DNA of 64,000 nt. Source: Paenibacillus sp. CAA11. Lineage in GTDB: Bacteria > Bacillota > Bacilli > Paenibacillales > Paenibacillaceae. The stretch is taken from positions 2,215,001 through 2,279,000 of the forward strand of contig NZ_CP028922.1 of assembly GCF_003060825.1 (NCBI RefSeq). Direction: 5' to 3'. The notes under the pieces were generated by a model. It searched no databases. It saw nothing but the letters and a program-made list of their open reading frames with translations, and was not told where the DNA came from. The position numbers and the translations under genes were made by a program. Below, piece by piece: positions 37,750-46,213 of this stretch (position 1 is the stretch's first letter; every line of letters begins with the position of its first letter).

Positions 37750-38231
37750 CCCGGAATGACTTATAATTCGCTTTACTACTCGTTAAGGTCTACCTCTAAA
37801 CCGTTTAATTGCATCCTCAGTCACTGGCCTAAGAACGAAATTCATATTCAATCTACCTCAAAAATGATAGAAGTTGCGGAGATTAGCTCATATAGTGAAC
37901 TAACACCATCCTCTATTTAAGTTACTACAAGATTACATATGAGAGACTACACGCTCGAAAATATGAAGCAAATCAATCGGAGCGAGCTGGGCAATTTCGT
38001 ACCAGCTGTTCGAATTGTTCCGTGACCTCAAGATTGGACTGCCGTTGATTGTAGGCCAGTACGAGCGCACCCTTCATGTTGCTGTAGAAGATTGCTTTTG
38101 TAAGGGGCTCTCAAGAAAATACTTAACAGGACGGTAAGCGTAAGGAGAAGTGAAATGCAATGTACACGGTGATGAGCACTGCGAGTATGAGGTATGCCTG
38201 CAGTAATCCTGCACCCGCGGGAAGCATAAAG
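37750..38231. other. Intergenic region with a gene remnant
   Basis: Apart from the remnant at 37973-38113 nothing coding is supported. GC content rises from about 37970 on, marking the edge of the AT-rich accessory patch. Confidence 0.5.
37973..38113 (-). pseudogene. C-terminal remnant of a regulator-like protein (TetR type?)
   Basis: The minus strand reads AIFYSNMKGALVLAYNQRQS and then NLEVTEQFEQLVRNCPARSD before a stop at 37973. The NMKGALVLA...EQFEQLV pattern resembles the last helices of TetR-family proteins. There is an upstream stop and no start, so it is a fragment of about 45 codons. Confidence 0.4.
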
Positions 38232-38244
38232 AGGGATTCCCCTA
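38232..38244 (+). promoter_or_regulatory. NreC-like site upstream of ywiC
   Basis: AGGGATTCCCCTA fits AGGG-N4-CCCTA, the consensus I recall for staphylococcal NreC. A possible -10 (TAGAAT, 38270-38275) lies about 26 nt downstream. Confidence 0.5.
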
Positions 38245-38318
38245 ATTGGGAGAATCGCAAAGACTCCCTTAGAATATACATATTCGGCTATGAAATTTAG
38301 AAGAAGGGAGGACGTCAG

Positions 38319-39032
38319 ATGTCAAGGTATATTCCCAAGCAGCATGGGGCTTGGGCGATGCTTGTTCTTCCTTTTTTGATGGGACTGTCAATATCCGGAG
38401 GAAGAGTAATTCATATTCCGCTATTTCTCTGCTGGTTCTTCATTTATTTGTTCAGCTTCCCGGTTCTGCAGTGGATCAAAACAGGAAAGAAAGAGCGGTA
38501 CCGCGGACCGGCGCTGCTGTACGGAGCGATTCTGCTGCCTTTGGTGTTAGCTCTGATATGGTATGATCCCATCCTGATTGGATATGGTGTGCTGCTGCTC
38601 ATTTTTTTCATCCCCAATATTTATTTCGCCAGAACTAAGAATGAGCGTGCCCTCTTAAATGATATTGTTGCTGTAATTATGTTCTGCTCCTTCATCTTCC
38701 CAGTAGTGTATGTAGGCGGCAGCAGAGATTTTGAAGCCGCTACGCAATTATTTATCCTATTAACCGCCTACTTTATCGGAACAGCATTATACGTGAAGAC
38801 GGTGATTCGGGAGAAAAACAATCCGAGGTACTATTACACCTCAGTAGTCTATCATTTGTTACTCATTGGAATTGCGTTGGGAGTTCACCTCTATTTGGTC
38901 ATCCCATCCGTGATTCTACTGCTCCGTGCTGCGTGGCTGCCTAAGCTGCGATGGAGTGTGAAGCAGACAGGAATTGGAGAATTTGTTTTTGCCTTGCTGC
39001 TGTATGTTTCTGTACTGCTCATATATTTCTGA
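38319..39032 (+). CDS. ywiC: YwiC-like membrane protein
   Basis: 237 aa with about eight membrane segments. The opening YIPKQHGAWAMLVLPFLMG and the NPRYYYTSVVYH segment are typical of the YwiC family (PF14256). In B. subtilis ywiC also lies in the narK-fnr-narGHJI neighbourhood, so location supports the call. Function unknown; a role with quinone or nitrate respiration is only suggested by context. GAAGGGAGG precedes ATG by about 8 nt. Confidence 0.85.
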   Translation: MSRYIPKQHGAWAMLVLPFLMGLSISGGRVIHIPLFLCWFFIYLFSFPVLQWIKTGKKERYRGPALLYGAILLPLVLALIWYDPILIGYGVLLLIFFIPNIYFARTKNERALLNDIVAVIMFCSFIFPVVYVGGSRDFEAATQLFILLTAYFIGTALYVKTVIREKNNPRYYYTSVVYHLLLIGIALGVHLYLVIPSVILLLRAAWLPKLRWSVKQTGIGEFVFALLLYVSVLLIYF

Positions 39033-39036
39033 TTGA

Positions 39037-39066
39037 AGCCATCCACGAGATGTGGATGGCTTTTGT
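39037..39066 (+). terminator. Terminator after ywiC
   Basis: AGCCATCCAC / GTGGATGGCT with a short loop then TTTTG. Confidence 0.85.
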
Positions 39067-39080
39067 GTGACTTAAAACAC

Positions 39081-39156
39081 AGGGATTTCCTCAGGAGCCA
39101 ATAGGACATTCCCTAATGGGAACAATCATTAGTTCCTTTCATAATTAGAGTATAAA
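39081..39156 (+). promoter_or_regulatory. narG promoter with two NreC-like sites
   Basis: TAGGACATTCCCTA (39102-39115) matches TAGGG-N4-CCCTA with one mismatch; AGGGATTTCCTCA (39081-39093) is a weaker copy. A TATAAA -10 lies at 39151-39156 with no good -35, as expected of an activated promoter. Confidence 0.55.
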
Positions 39157-39211
39157 TTTGCGGCTCTTTTAAGTTACGTGAATTATTTATGCAAAGGAGC
39201 GTCCTGCCTCA

Positions 39212-42200
39212 ATGAAAAGAAAAAGAAGCCTGAATTTTTTTAAACCTATTGAAAGTTACTCCGGAAATTGGTCCATTCTTGAGGAGAAAAATAGAGAGTG
39301 GGAGAACGTATACCGGCAGCGCTGGTCACATGACAAAATTGTGCGGACAACACATGGAGTGAATTGTACCGGCTCATGCAGCTGGAAGGTGTTTGTCAAG
39401 AACGGCATCATTACCTGGGAGAATCAGCAAATCGACTATCCTTCCTGCGGGCCGGACATGCCGGAGTTTGAACCGCGCGGCTGTCCGCGTGGTGCCAGCT
39501 TCTCCTGGTATGAATACAGCCCGCTTCGTGTGAAATATCCATATATGCGCGGAAAACTCTGGCGGCTGTGGGAAGCTGCTCTGGCAGAACACAGCAATCC
39601 AGTAGATGCCTGGGCAAGCATTGTTGAGAATCCTGAGAAGGCCAAGATTTATAAATCTGCACGGGGAAAGGGCGGCCACTTACGCGTCGGATGGGATGAT
39701 GCTCTGAGATTGATCTCGGCGCAGCTGATCTACACCATCCGCAAGTATGGTCCTGACCGGATTGCAGGCTTTACACCTATTCCTGCGATGTCCATGATCA
39801 GCTATGCATCGGGTGCACGCTTTATCTCTCTGCTGGGCGGTCAAATGCTTAGCTTCTATGACTGGTATGCGGATCTTCCGCCGGCCTCCCCGCAAATTTG
39901 GGGCGAGCAAACCGATGTACCGGAATCCTCGGATTGGTACAACGCCGGCTATTTGATCATGTGGGGCTCAAATGTGCCTCTTACCCGTACTCCAGATGCT
40001 CATTTCATGACAGAGGTGCGCTATAAAGGGACAAAAGTCGTGTCTGTAGCTCCGGATCTGGCGGAGAACGTGAAGTTTGCCGACAACTGGCTTGCTCCGA
40101 ACCCTGGCACGGATGCAGCTCTGGCGCAAGCAATGACCCATGTCATTCTGGATGAATTTTATAAAGACCGCAAAGAACCTATGTTTTTGAATTACGCTAA
40201 GCAGTATACAGATATGCCGTTCCTTATTCTATTAGATTCTCATGAGGATGCGTGGAAGGGCGGCCGTTTCCTTAGAGCAAGTGATCTGGGAGATACTTCG
40301 CCAAATGCTGATTGGAAGCCGGTCATCTATGACGAGGCTGCCAGTGAACTGATGGTTCCTAACGGCACACTGGGTCAGAGATGGGAGCAGGGCAAGAAGT
40401 GGAACCTGATCCTTGAGCGGGAGGATGGAACCAAGGTCGAGCCTGCACTTTCCGTTGAAGGCCATGGAGAACAGTGGGAGACCATTGTATTCCCGTACTT
40501 TGATAATGCGAAGAACGGAACGTTCAAGCGGGTTATTCCGGTTAAGAAAATACGTCTAGCGGATGGTACAGAGCGCCTAGCAGCAACCGTCTACGACCTC
40601 ATGATGAGCCAGTACGGTGTAGCACGGACGGAGAGTCCGTACAACGCCAAGGGCTATGATGACGCATCAGCTCATTATACGCCGGCTTGGCAGGAGAAGA
40701 TTACAGGCGTTAAACCGTCCGTAGTTGTACAAATCGCCAGAGAATTTGCCCAGAACGCTCTGGATACAGGTGGACGCTCCATGATCATCATGGGTGCCGG
40801 CATCAACCACTGGTTCAACAGCGATACGATCTATCGGGCTATCCTGAACCTTGTCGTGCTAACCGCTTCTCAAGGGGTTAATGGCGGCGGCTGGGCCCAT
40901 TATGTGGGACAGGAGAAGTGCCGTCCGATCGAGGGTTGGTCTACCATTGCCTTCGCGAAGGATTGGCAGGGCCCGGCGCGGCTGCAAAATGCCACCTCCT
41001 TCTTCTACTTTGCAACAGAGCAGTGGAGATATGAGGAGAGCGGAACGGATTCGCTGAAGTCTCCAACCGCCGGGGATGTTCACTACCAGCATCCAGCGGA
41101 TTACAATGTGCTGGCAGCTCGTCTGGGCTGGCTGCCATCTTATCCGCAGTTCAATAAGAACAGCCTGCTGTTCGCAGAAGAAGCGGCCCAGGCAGGCAAG
41201 AAATCGAATGAAGAGATTATCCGCCATTCGGTGGAGGAGATTAAATCGCGCAAGACCCGCTTTGCAGTAGAAGACCCGGGCGCGCCTGAGAACTTCCCGC
41301 GGTCACTGTTTATTTGGCGGTCGAACCTGATTTCGAGCTCGGCCAAGGGGCAAGAGTATTTCATGAAGCATCTCCTCGGGGCATCTGATGCCTTGCTGGC
41401 CAGTCCAAATGAAGAGCAGAAGCCTGAAGAGATCATTTGGCGGGAGGATACCGAAGGCAAGCTAGACCTGATGGTCACCCTCGATTTCCGGATGACGGCA
41501 ACCCCGCTGTATGCGGATATTGTGCTGCCAGCGGCAACCTGGTATGAGAAGACGGACTTGTCCTCAACGGATATGCATCCTTTCGTGCATCCGTTCAATC
41601 CGGCGATTAACCCGCTGTGGGAATCCCGGTCGGACTGGGATATTTACCGCCGTCTGTCCGAAGTGTTCTCCGAGATGGCAAAAGAGCATTTGCCTGGCAT
41701 CTATAAAGACTTAGTTACTGCTCCTCTCGGTCATGACTCCGTCGGAGAAATTGCCCAGCCTATGGGTCTGATCAAGGACTGGACCAAGGGAGAGATTGAG
41801 GCAGTACCCGGCAAGACCATGCCGAACTTCAGCATTGTAGAACGTGACTATACAAAGATCCATGACAAATTTATCTCGCTCGGACCCAACTTAGCCATCG
41901 GCAAGACAGGCGCTCACGGGGTCAGCTTCTCGGTCGCGGAAGAATATGAGGAACTTAAGAAGCTGAACGGTGTGTACTATGATAATTCGATCAAGGATGG
42001 CCTGCCGAAGATCCTAAGTGCGCGTCAGGCTGCAGACGCAGTTCTGCACTTATCATCCGCAACGAACGGACGTGTATCGCAGAAAGCCTATGAAGAGGCA
42101 GAGAAAGAGCATGGCGTTCCGCTGAAGGATATCTCGGCAGACCGCGCAGCAGAGAAGATCACGTTCCAGAGCATCACTGCCCAGCCGAGAGAGGTTATCC

Positions 42201-42886
42201 CAACGCCGGTATTCAGCGGTTCGAACAAGCAAGGGCGGCGCTATTCACCATTTACAACGAATATCGAACGTCTGGTTCCATTCCGCACCCTGACTGGCAG
42301 ACAGCATTTTTATCTGGATCATGAAATCTTCCTTCAGTTTGGAGAGGCACTTCCGGTCTATAAACCAACCCTGCCTCCAATGGTGTTCGGGCCAAGAGAC
42401 AAAGAGGTCAAAGGCGGTATGGATACGCTGGTGCTCCGCTATCTGACACCGCACGGCAAGTGGAATATTCACTCCACTTATCAGGATAATCAGCACATGC
42501 TGACCTTGTTCCGCGGAGGTCCAACCGTGTGGATCAACAATGAGGATGCAGAGGCACACGGGCTTGCCGATAACGACTGGGTAGAAGTTTACAACCGCAA
42601 CGGAGTGGTTACAGCTAGAGCCGTTGTCAGCCACCGGATGCCTAGAGGCACGATGTTCATGTATCATGCCCAGGACAAACACATCAACGTGCCCGGCTCT
42701 GAAATCACAGACACGCGCGGCGGCAGCCATAACGCTCCGACACGGATTCATCTGAAACCGACTCAGATGGTGGGCGGATATGCGCAGCTCAGCTACGGAT
42801 TCAACTATTATGGGCCAATCGGCAATCAGCGTGACGTATATGTAGCGGTCCGTAAAATGAAGGAGGTCAACTGGCTTGAAGATTAA
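39212..42886 (+). CDS. narG: Respiratory nitrate reductase alpha subunit NarG
   Basis: Catalytic Mo-bisMGD subunit reducing nitrate to nitrite with quinol electrons at the inner membrane face. The N-terminal HGVNCTGSCSW holds the His/Cys ligands of the [4Fe-4S] cluster FS0, WYADLPPASPQIWGEQTDVPE carries the Asp that binds Mo, and MWGSNVPLTRTPDAHF is the MGD-binding region. The C-terminal part HKPTLPPMVFGP-like and HSTYQDNQHMLTLFRGGP follow the family. 1224 aa matches Bacillus NarG. AAAGGAG precedes ATG by 12 nt. Overlaps narH by 11 nt. Confidence 0.97.
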   Translation: MKRKRSLNFFKPIESYSGNWSILEEKNREWENVYRQRWSHDKIVRTTHGVNCTGSCSWKVFVKNGIITWENQQIDYPSCGPDMPEFEPRGCPRGASFSWYEYSPLRVKYPYMRGKLWRLWEAALAEHSNPVDAWASIVENPEKAKIYKSARGKGGHLRVGWDDALRLISAQLIYTIRKYGPDRIAGFTPIPAMSMISYASGARFISLLGGQMLSFYDWYADLPPASPQIWGEQTDVPESSDWYNAGYLIMWGSNVPLTRTPDAHFMTEVRYKGTKVVSVAPDLAENVKFADNWLAPNPGTDAALAQAMTHVILDEFYKDRKEPMFLNYAKQYTDMPFLILLDSHEDAWKGGRFLRASDLGDTSPNADWKPVIYDEAASELMVPNGTLGQRWEQGKKWNLILEREDGTKVEPALSVEGHGEQWETIVFPYFDNAKNGTFKRVIPVKKIRLADGTERLAATVYDLMMSQYGVARTESPYNAKGYDDASAHYTPAWQEKITGVKPSVVVQIAREFAQNALDTGGRSMIIMGAGINHWFNSDTIYRAILNLVVLTASQGVNGGGWAHYVGQEKCRPIEGWSTIAFAKDWQGPARLQNATSFFYFATEQWRYEESGTDSLKSPTAGDVHYQHPADYNVLAARLGWLPSYPQFNKNSLLFAEEAAQAGKKSNEEIIRHSVEEIKSRKTRFAVEDPGAPENFPRSLFIWRSNLISSSAKGQEYFMKHLLGASDALLASPNEEQKPEEIIWREDTEGKLDLMVTLDFRMTATPLYADIVLPAATWYEKTDLSSTDMHPFVHPFNPAINPLWESRSDWDIYRRLSEVFSEMAKEHLPGIYKDLVTAPLGHDSVGEIAQPMGLIKDWTKGEIEAVPGKTMPNFSIVERDYTKIHDKFISLGPNLAIGKTGAHGVSFSVAEEYEELKKLNGVYYDNSIKDGLPKILSARQAADAVLHLSSATNGRVSQKAYEEAEKEHGVPLKDISADRAAEKITFQSITAQPREVIPTPVFSGSNKQGRRYSPFTTNIERLVPFRTLTGRQHFYLDHEIFLQFGEALPVYKPTLPPMVFGPRDKEVKGGMDTLVLRYLTPHGKWNIHSTYQDNQHMLTLFRGGPTVWINNEDAEAHGLADNDWVEVYNRNGVVTARAVVSHRMPRGTMFMYHAQDKHINVPGSEITDTRGGSHNAPTRIHLKPTQMVGGYAQLSYGFNYYGPIGNQRDVYVAVRKMKEVNWLED

Positions 42887-44456
42887 AGCACAAATCGGAA
42901 TGGTCATGAACTTAGATAAATGTATCGGCTGCCACACCTGCAGCGTAACTTGTAAAACAACCTGGACAAACCGCAAAGGCGCTGAATATATCTGGTTTAA
43001 CAACGTAGAGACCAAGCCTGGGATCGGTTACCCGAAGCGCTGGGAAGACCAGGAACAGTATAAAGGCGGCTGGGAGCTGCGCAAGGGCAAGCTGGAGCTG
43101 AAGGCAGGGAATAAGCTCTCCAAGGTTGCGCTCGGTAAGATTTTCTATAACCCTGATATGCCTGAAATGAAAGATTACTATGAGCCATGGACCTATAACT
43201 ATGACCATCTGACTCAAGCCAAGGAACAGAAGCATTCCCCGGTAGCTAAGCCGCATTCCGCGGTAACCGGGGAGAAAATGAATCTGGAATGGGGACCGAA
43301 CTGGGAGGATGATCTCGCTGGAGCCCATGTCACTGGACCGCTTGACCCTAACATTAAGAAGATTGAGGAAGAGATCAAGTTCAATTTTGAAAAGTCGTTC
43401 ATGATGTATCTTCCCCGGCTCTGTGAGCATTGCTTGAATCCAAGCTGCGTGGCTTCTTGTCCATCGGGAGCCATGTATAAGCGGGACGAGGACGGTATCG
43501 TCCTCGTAGATCAGGAAGCGTGCCGGGGCTGGAGATACTGCATGACAGGCTGCCCTTATAAGAAGGTTTACTTCAACTGGCAGACGAATAAGGCAGAGAA
43601 GTGCACCTTCTGCTTCCCTCGGGTAGAAGCAGGCCTGCCAACCGTGTGCTCTGAAACCTGCACCGGACGAATTCGTTATTTAGGTGTTCTGCTCTATGAT
43701 GCCGATCGCGTGCTCGAAGCCGCATCTGCACCAGATGAGAAGGACCTTTATAAAGAGCAATGCGACCTATTCCTGGATCCGAACGATCCAGAGGTGATTG
43801 CCCAGGCAAGACGGGATGGAATCTCGGAAGATTGGATTGAAGCTGCTCAGAATTCTCCGGTTTATAAGCTGGCGATCGAATATAAGCTTGCTTTCCCGCT
43901 TCACCCGGAATACCGTACGCTTCCGATGGTCTGGTATGTTCCGCCGCTTAGCCCGATTATGAACTATTTCGAAGGTAAAGACTCTATCAAGAATCCAGAC
44001 GCGATCTTCTCAGCTATTGAAGAAATGCGGACTCCGATCGAGTATCTGGCTAATCTTCTTACTGCGGGAGATACGGTCACCGTCAAGGAGTCTCTGCAGC
44101 GCATGGCTATGATGCGTTCCTATATGCGCTCTAAATCCAGCGGAATGGAATTTGACAACAGCCGGCTTGAGCGGGTTGGATTGACGGCGCAACAGACGGA
44201 GGAAATGTACAGACTGCTGGCGATTGCGAAGTATGAAGACCGCTTCGTGATTCCTTCTTCCCATAAAGAGGAGCACATGAATCCTTACCGTGCTCAAGGT
44301 TCCGCCGGATTCAATCATGTGATGGGCGATGTTGGTGTGGGGCAGGGCTGCAGCGGTTGTGGCGCGGTTCAGAGCATGAACCAAAGCCCGGTCAAGACGG
44401 AGGAATCCGGCAAAGAATTCGGAGAGAATTTCTACGGGGGGATTTGGCGTGATTGA
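42876..44456 (+). CDS. narH: Nitrate reductase beta subunit NarH
   Basis: Electron-transfer subunit with four Fe-S clusters. Four Cys groups are present: CIGCHTCSVTC, CEHCLNPSCVASC, CRGWRYCMTGC (Trp at the position marking the [3Fe-4S] cluster) and CTFCFPRVEAGLPTVCSETC. TTG start 9 nt after AAGGAGG, inside the end of narG. 526 aa, slightly longer than E. coli NarH because of the C-terminal tail, which carries an extra CSGCG. Confidence 0.97.
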   Translation: MKIKAQIGMVMNLDKCIGCHTCSVTCKTTWTNRKGAEYIWFNNVETKPGIGYPKRWEDQEQYKGGWELRKGKLELKAGNKLSKVALGKIFYNPDMPEMKDYYEPWTYNYDHLTQAKEQKHSPVAKPHSAVTGEKMNLEWGPNWEDDLAGAHVTGPLDPNIKKIEEEIKFNFEKSFMMYLPRLCEHCLNPSCVASCPSGAMYKRDEDGIVLVDQEACRGWRYCMTGCPYKKVYFNWQTNKAEKCTFCFPRVEAGLPTVCSETCTGRIRYLGVLLYDADRVLEAASAPDEKDLYKEQCDLFLDPNDPEVIAQARRDGISEDWIEAAQNSPVYKLAIEYKLAFPLHPEYRTLPMVWYVPPLSPIMNYFEGKDSIKNPDAIFSAIEEMRTPIEYLANLLTAGDTVTVKESLQRMAMMRSYMRSKSSGMEFDNSRLERVGLTAQQTEEMYRLLAIAKYEDRFVIPSSHKEEHMNPYRAQGSAGFNHVMGDVGVGQGCSGCGAVQSMNQSPVKTEESGKEFGENFYGGIWRD

Positions 44457-45024
44457 TGCGATTGACGTGGCACAGCTGTACGAGTATAAGAACTCACTCG
44501 GTTTCTTCTCGCGTCAGCTGATGTATCCTGAGAAGCTGGATTTTCACCCTTCCATGCTGGAAGAGGCTTTTGACGCACAGCATCCGGCCTACTCCCATGT
44601 CCATACTTACTGGTCAGAAATGCAGAATCTCAGTATGGATGAAATTCGAGAGCTGTATACAGAGACCTATGATTTCGATAAAAATTGTGCACTTTATATG
44701 ACTTATTTTAAGTTTGAAGACGCTAAAGAGCGCGGGCAAATGCTGGCAAAGCTCAAGATGCTGTATGAGCTTTACGGGCTTAATATGCCGGAAGGGGAAC
44801 TCCCGGATTATCTTCCCTTGATGTGTGAATTCTTCTATGCGGCAGAGTGGAGGAAGGACCCGCGCACCCCTGAGAACTTCAAAATGCCGATCATGATTCT
44901 GGAGGACGGCACTTATCATCTGCTCAAATCACTTGAGAAGAAGAACAGTCCTTACGTTCATTTGATCAAGGGGCTGCGTCAAACATTAAAGGCCTGTGTA
45001 AGACAGGGGGTCCATGAATCATGA
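44449..45024 (+). CDS. narJ: Nitrate reductase assembly chaperone NarJ
   Basis: TorD/DmsD-like chaperone needed to insert the Mo cofactor into NarG; not part of the final enzyme. 191 aa, all-helical, with LPDYLPLMCEFFY in the conserved chaperone region. GTG start overlaps narH by 8 nt; GGGGGGA precedes it. Confidence 0.92.
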   Translation: MIDAIDVAQLYEYKNSLGFFSRQLMYPEKLDFHPSMLEEAFDAQHPAYSHVHTYWSEMQNLSMDEIRELYTETYDFDKNCALYMTYFKFEDAKERGQMLAKLKMLYELYGLNMPEGELPDYLPLMCEFFYAAEWRKDPRTPENFKMPIMILEDGTYHLLKSLEKKNSPYVHLIKGLRQTLKACVRQGVHES

Positions 45025-45707
45025 ATATGTTAAATCAGTTCTTATGGGTTATTTTTCCTTACCTATGCTTAGTTATATTTGTTGTAGGTCATATCTTCCG
45101 GTATCGGACAGATCAGTTCAACTGGACGGCTAAATCCAGTGAATTTATTGAGAAAAAGCGGCTTATGGCCGGAAGCCTTCTGTTCCACCTTGGCGTGATT
45201 CCGGTATTTTTTGGCCATGTATCCGGTCTTGGCATCCCTAAATCATGGATGCATGCCCTTGGGGTGAGCGACCATCTTTATCATATCGGTGCGGTTTATA
45301 TTGGCGGTATCTTCGGAGCGATGACACTGATCGGTATGTTAATTCTAACCGCACGGCGTTTTACGCTGAAGAATGTGCGCCGTTTAAGCTCGGCCTCTGA
45401 TTTGGCTGTCAATGCTCTGCTGCTGATTATCGTCTGCATGGGCATGTATGCTACGCTCGTTACGAATGCGGTTCAACCAGAGTTCGATTACCGGGAGACG
45501 ATTTCAGTCTGGTTCCGCGGTCTGTTCACGCTTAGACCCGATCCATCGCTGATGGCAGATGTTCCTTTGTCCTTTAAGCTGCATGCGCTGATGGGATTTG
45601 CTATTTTTGCTTTCTGGCCATTCAGTCGTCTCGTGCATGTATGGAGTGTTCCATTGAATTATATTGGCAGAAGTTATATTCTGTATAGAAGACATAAATC
45701 AAACTAG
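45021..45707 (+). CDS. narI: Nitrate reductase gamma subunit NarI (cytochrome b)
   Basis: Membrane anchor with five helices that oxidises menaquinol through two b hemes. The four heme His are in LLFHLGVIPVFFGHVSG and FKLHALMGF plus SRLVHVWSVP. 228 aa. ATGA overlap with narJ. Confidence 0.95.
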   Translation: MNMLNQFLWVIFPYLCLVIFVVGHIFRYRTDQFNWTAKSSEFIEKKRLMAGSLLFHLGVIPVFFGHVSGLGIPKSWMHALGVSDHLYHIGAVYIGGIFGAMTLIGMLILTARRFTLKNVRRLSSASDLAVNALLLIIVCMGMYATLVTNAVQPEFDYRETISVWFRGLFTLRPDPSLMADVPLSFKLHALMGFAIFAFWPFSRLVHVWSVPLNYIGRSYILYRRHKSN

Positions 45708-45737
45708 AAGAGAAGGCTAAGCCTTCTTTTCTAGTTT
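45701..45737 (+). terminator. Hairpin overlapping the narI stop codon
   Basis: AAACTAGAAGAGAAGGC pairs with GCCTTCTTTTCTAGTTT (one mismatch, 3-nt loop). It may reduce read-through from narI into nreABC or stabilise the narGHJI message. Confidence 0.7.
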
Positions 45738-45754
45738 CCATAGGAGATTGAACG

Positions 45755-46213
45755 ATGAAGAATACGGTGGCATTCCAGAGGGAACTCGACTTGGCTCGGG
45801 AAACCTTCGGTTTTGATTTCATGGCACTGGCCCTTGTTGAATCGGCAGAACACAACTATGTCATCAAATGGAAGTATGCTTCCGGCAATAAGAATGATCG
45901 CTATAAACGGATTGTGCTCCAATCCGGGAAAGGGATTGCCGGAATGGTATTTAAGATCGGGAAGCCGCTCTTAATTCCTTCTATTGAACAGGTTATAGGT
46001 TCAAGCAGCCTGTTTAACTATCCGATCGCTCAATCCGAGAGCTTGAAGAGTATGGGTGCAGTACCGCTGTGGAATGATCAAAGGGTTGAAGGGGTTCTGC
46101 TCGGGGCATTCAGAGGCGAGAACCAGGTAACGAATGAACAGCTTCAGGCCATGGTAGAATTGACCCGAACGGGATTCAGAGATTTGAACGGGAAGGAAAT
46201 GACGACTTCTTGA
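45755..46213 (+). CDS. nreA: NreA-type GAF-domain nitrate sensor
   Basis: A 152-aa single GAF domain. In staphylococci NreA binds nitrate and releases its inhibition of the NreB kinase. WKYASGNKNDRYKRIVLQSGKGIAGMVFKIGKPL is the GAF core (split: KWKYASGNKND and GKGIAGMVFKIGKPLLIP). Position directly before the NreB- and NreC-type genes and next to narGHJI supports the identity. AGGAG lies 8 nt upstream. Its TGA overlaps the nreB ATG. Confidence 0.85.
   Translation: MKNTVAFQRELDLARETFGFDFMALALVESAEHNYVIKWKYASGNKNDRYKRIVLQSGKGIAGMVFKIGKPLLIPSIEQVIGSSSLFNYPIAQSESLKSMGAVPLWNDQRVEGVLLGAFRGENQVTNEQLQAMVELTRTGFRDLNGKEMTTS

Noticed and set aside
42245-43015. Antisense frame of 256 codons across the narG/narH junction
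   Set aside because: Shadow of two well-supported genes; no family features.
42912-43430. Antisense frame inside narH
   Set aside because: Shadow of the Cys-rich ferredoxin domain; no start signal.
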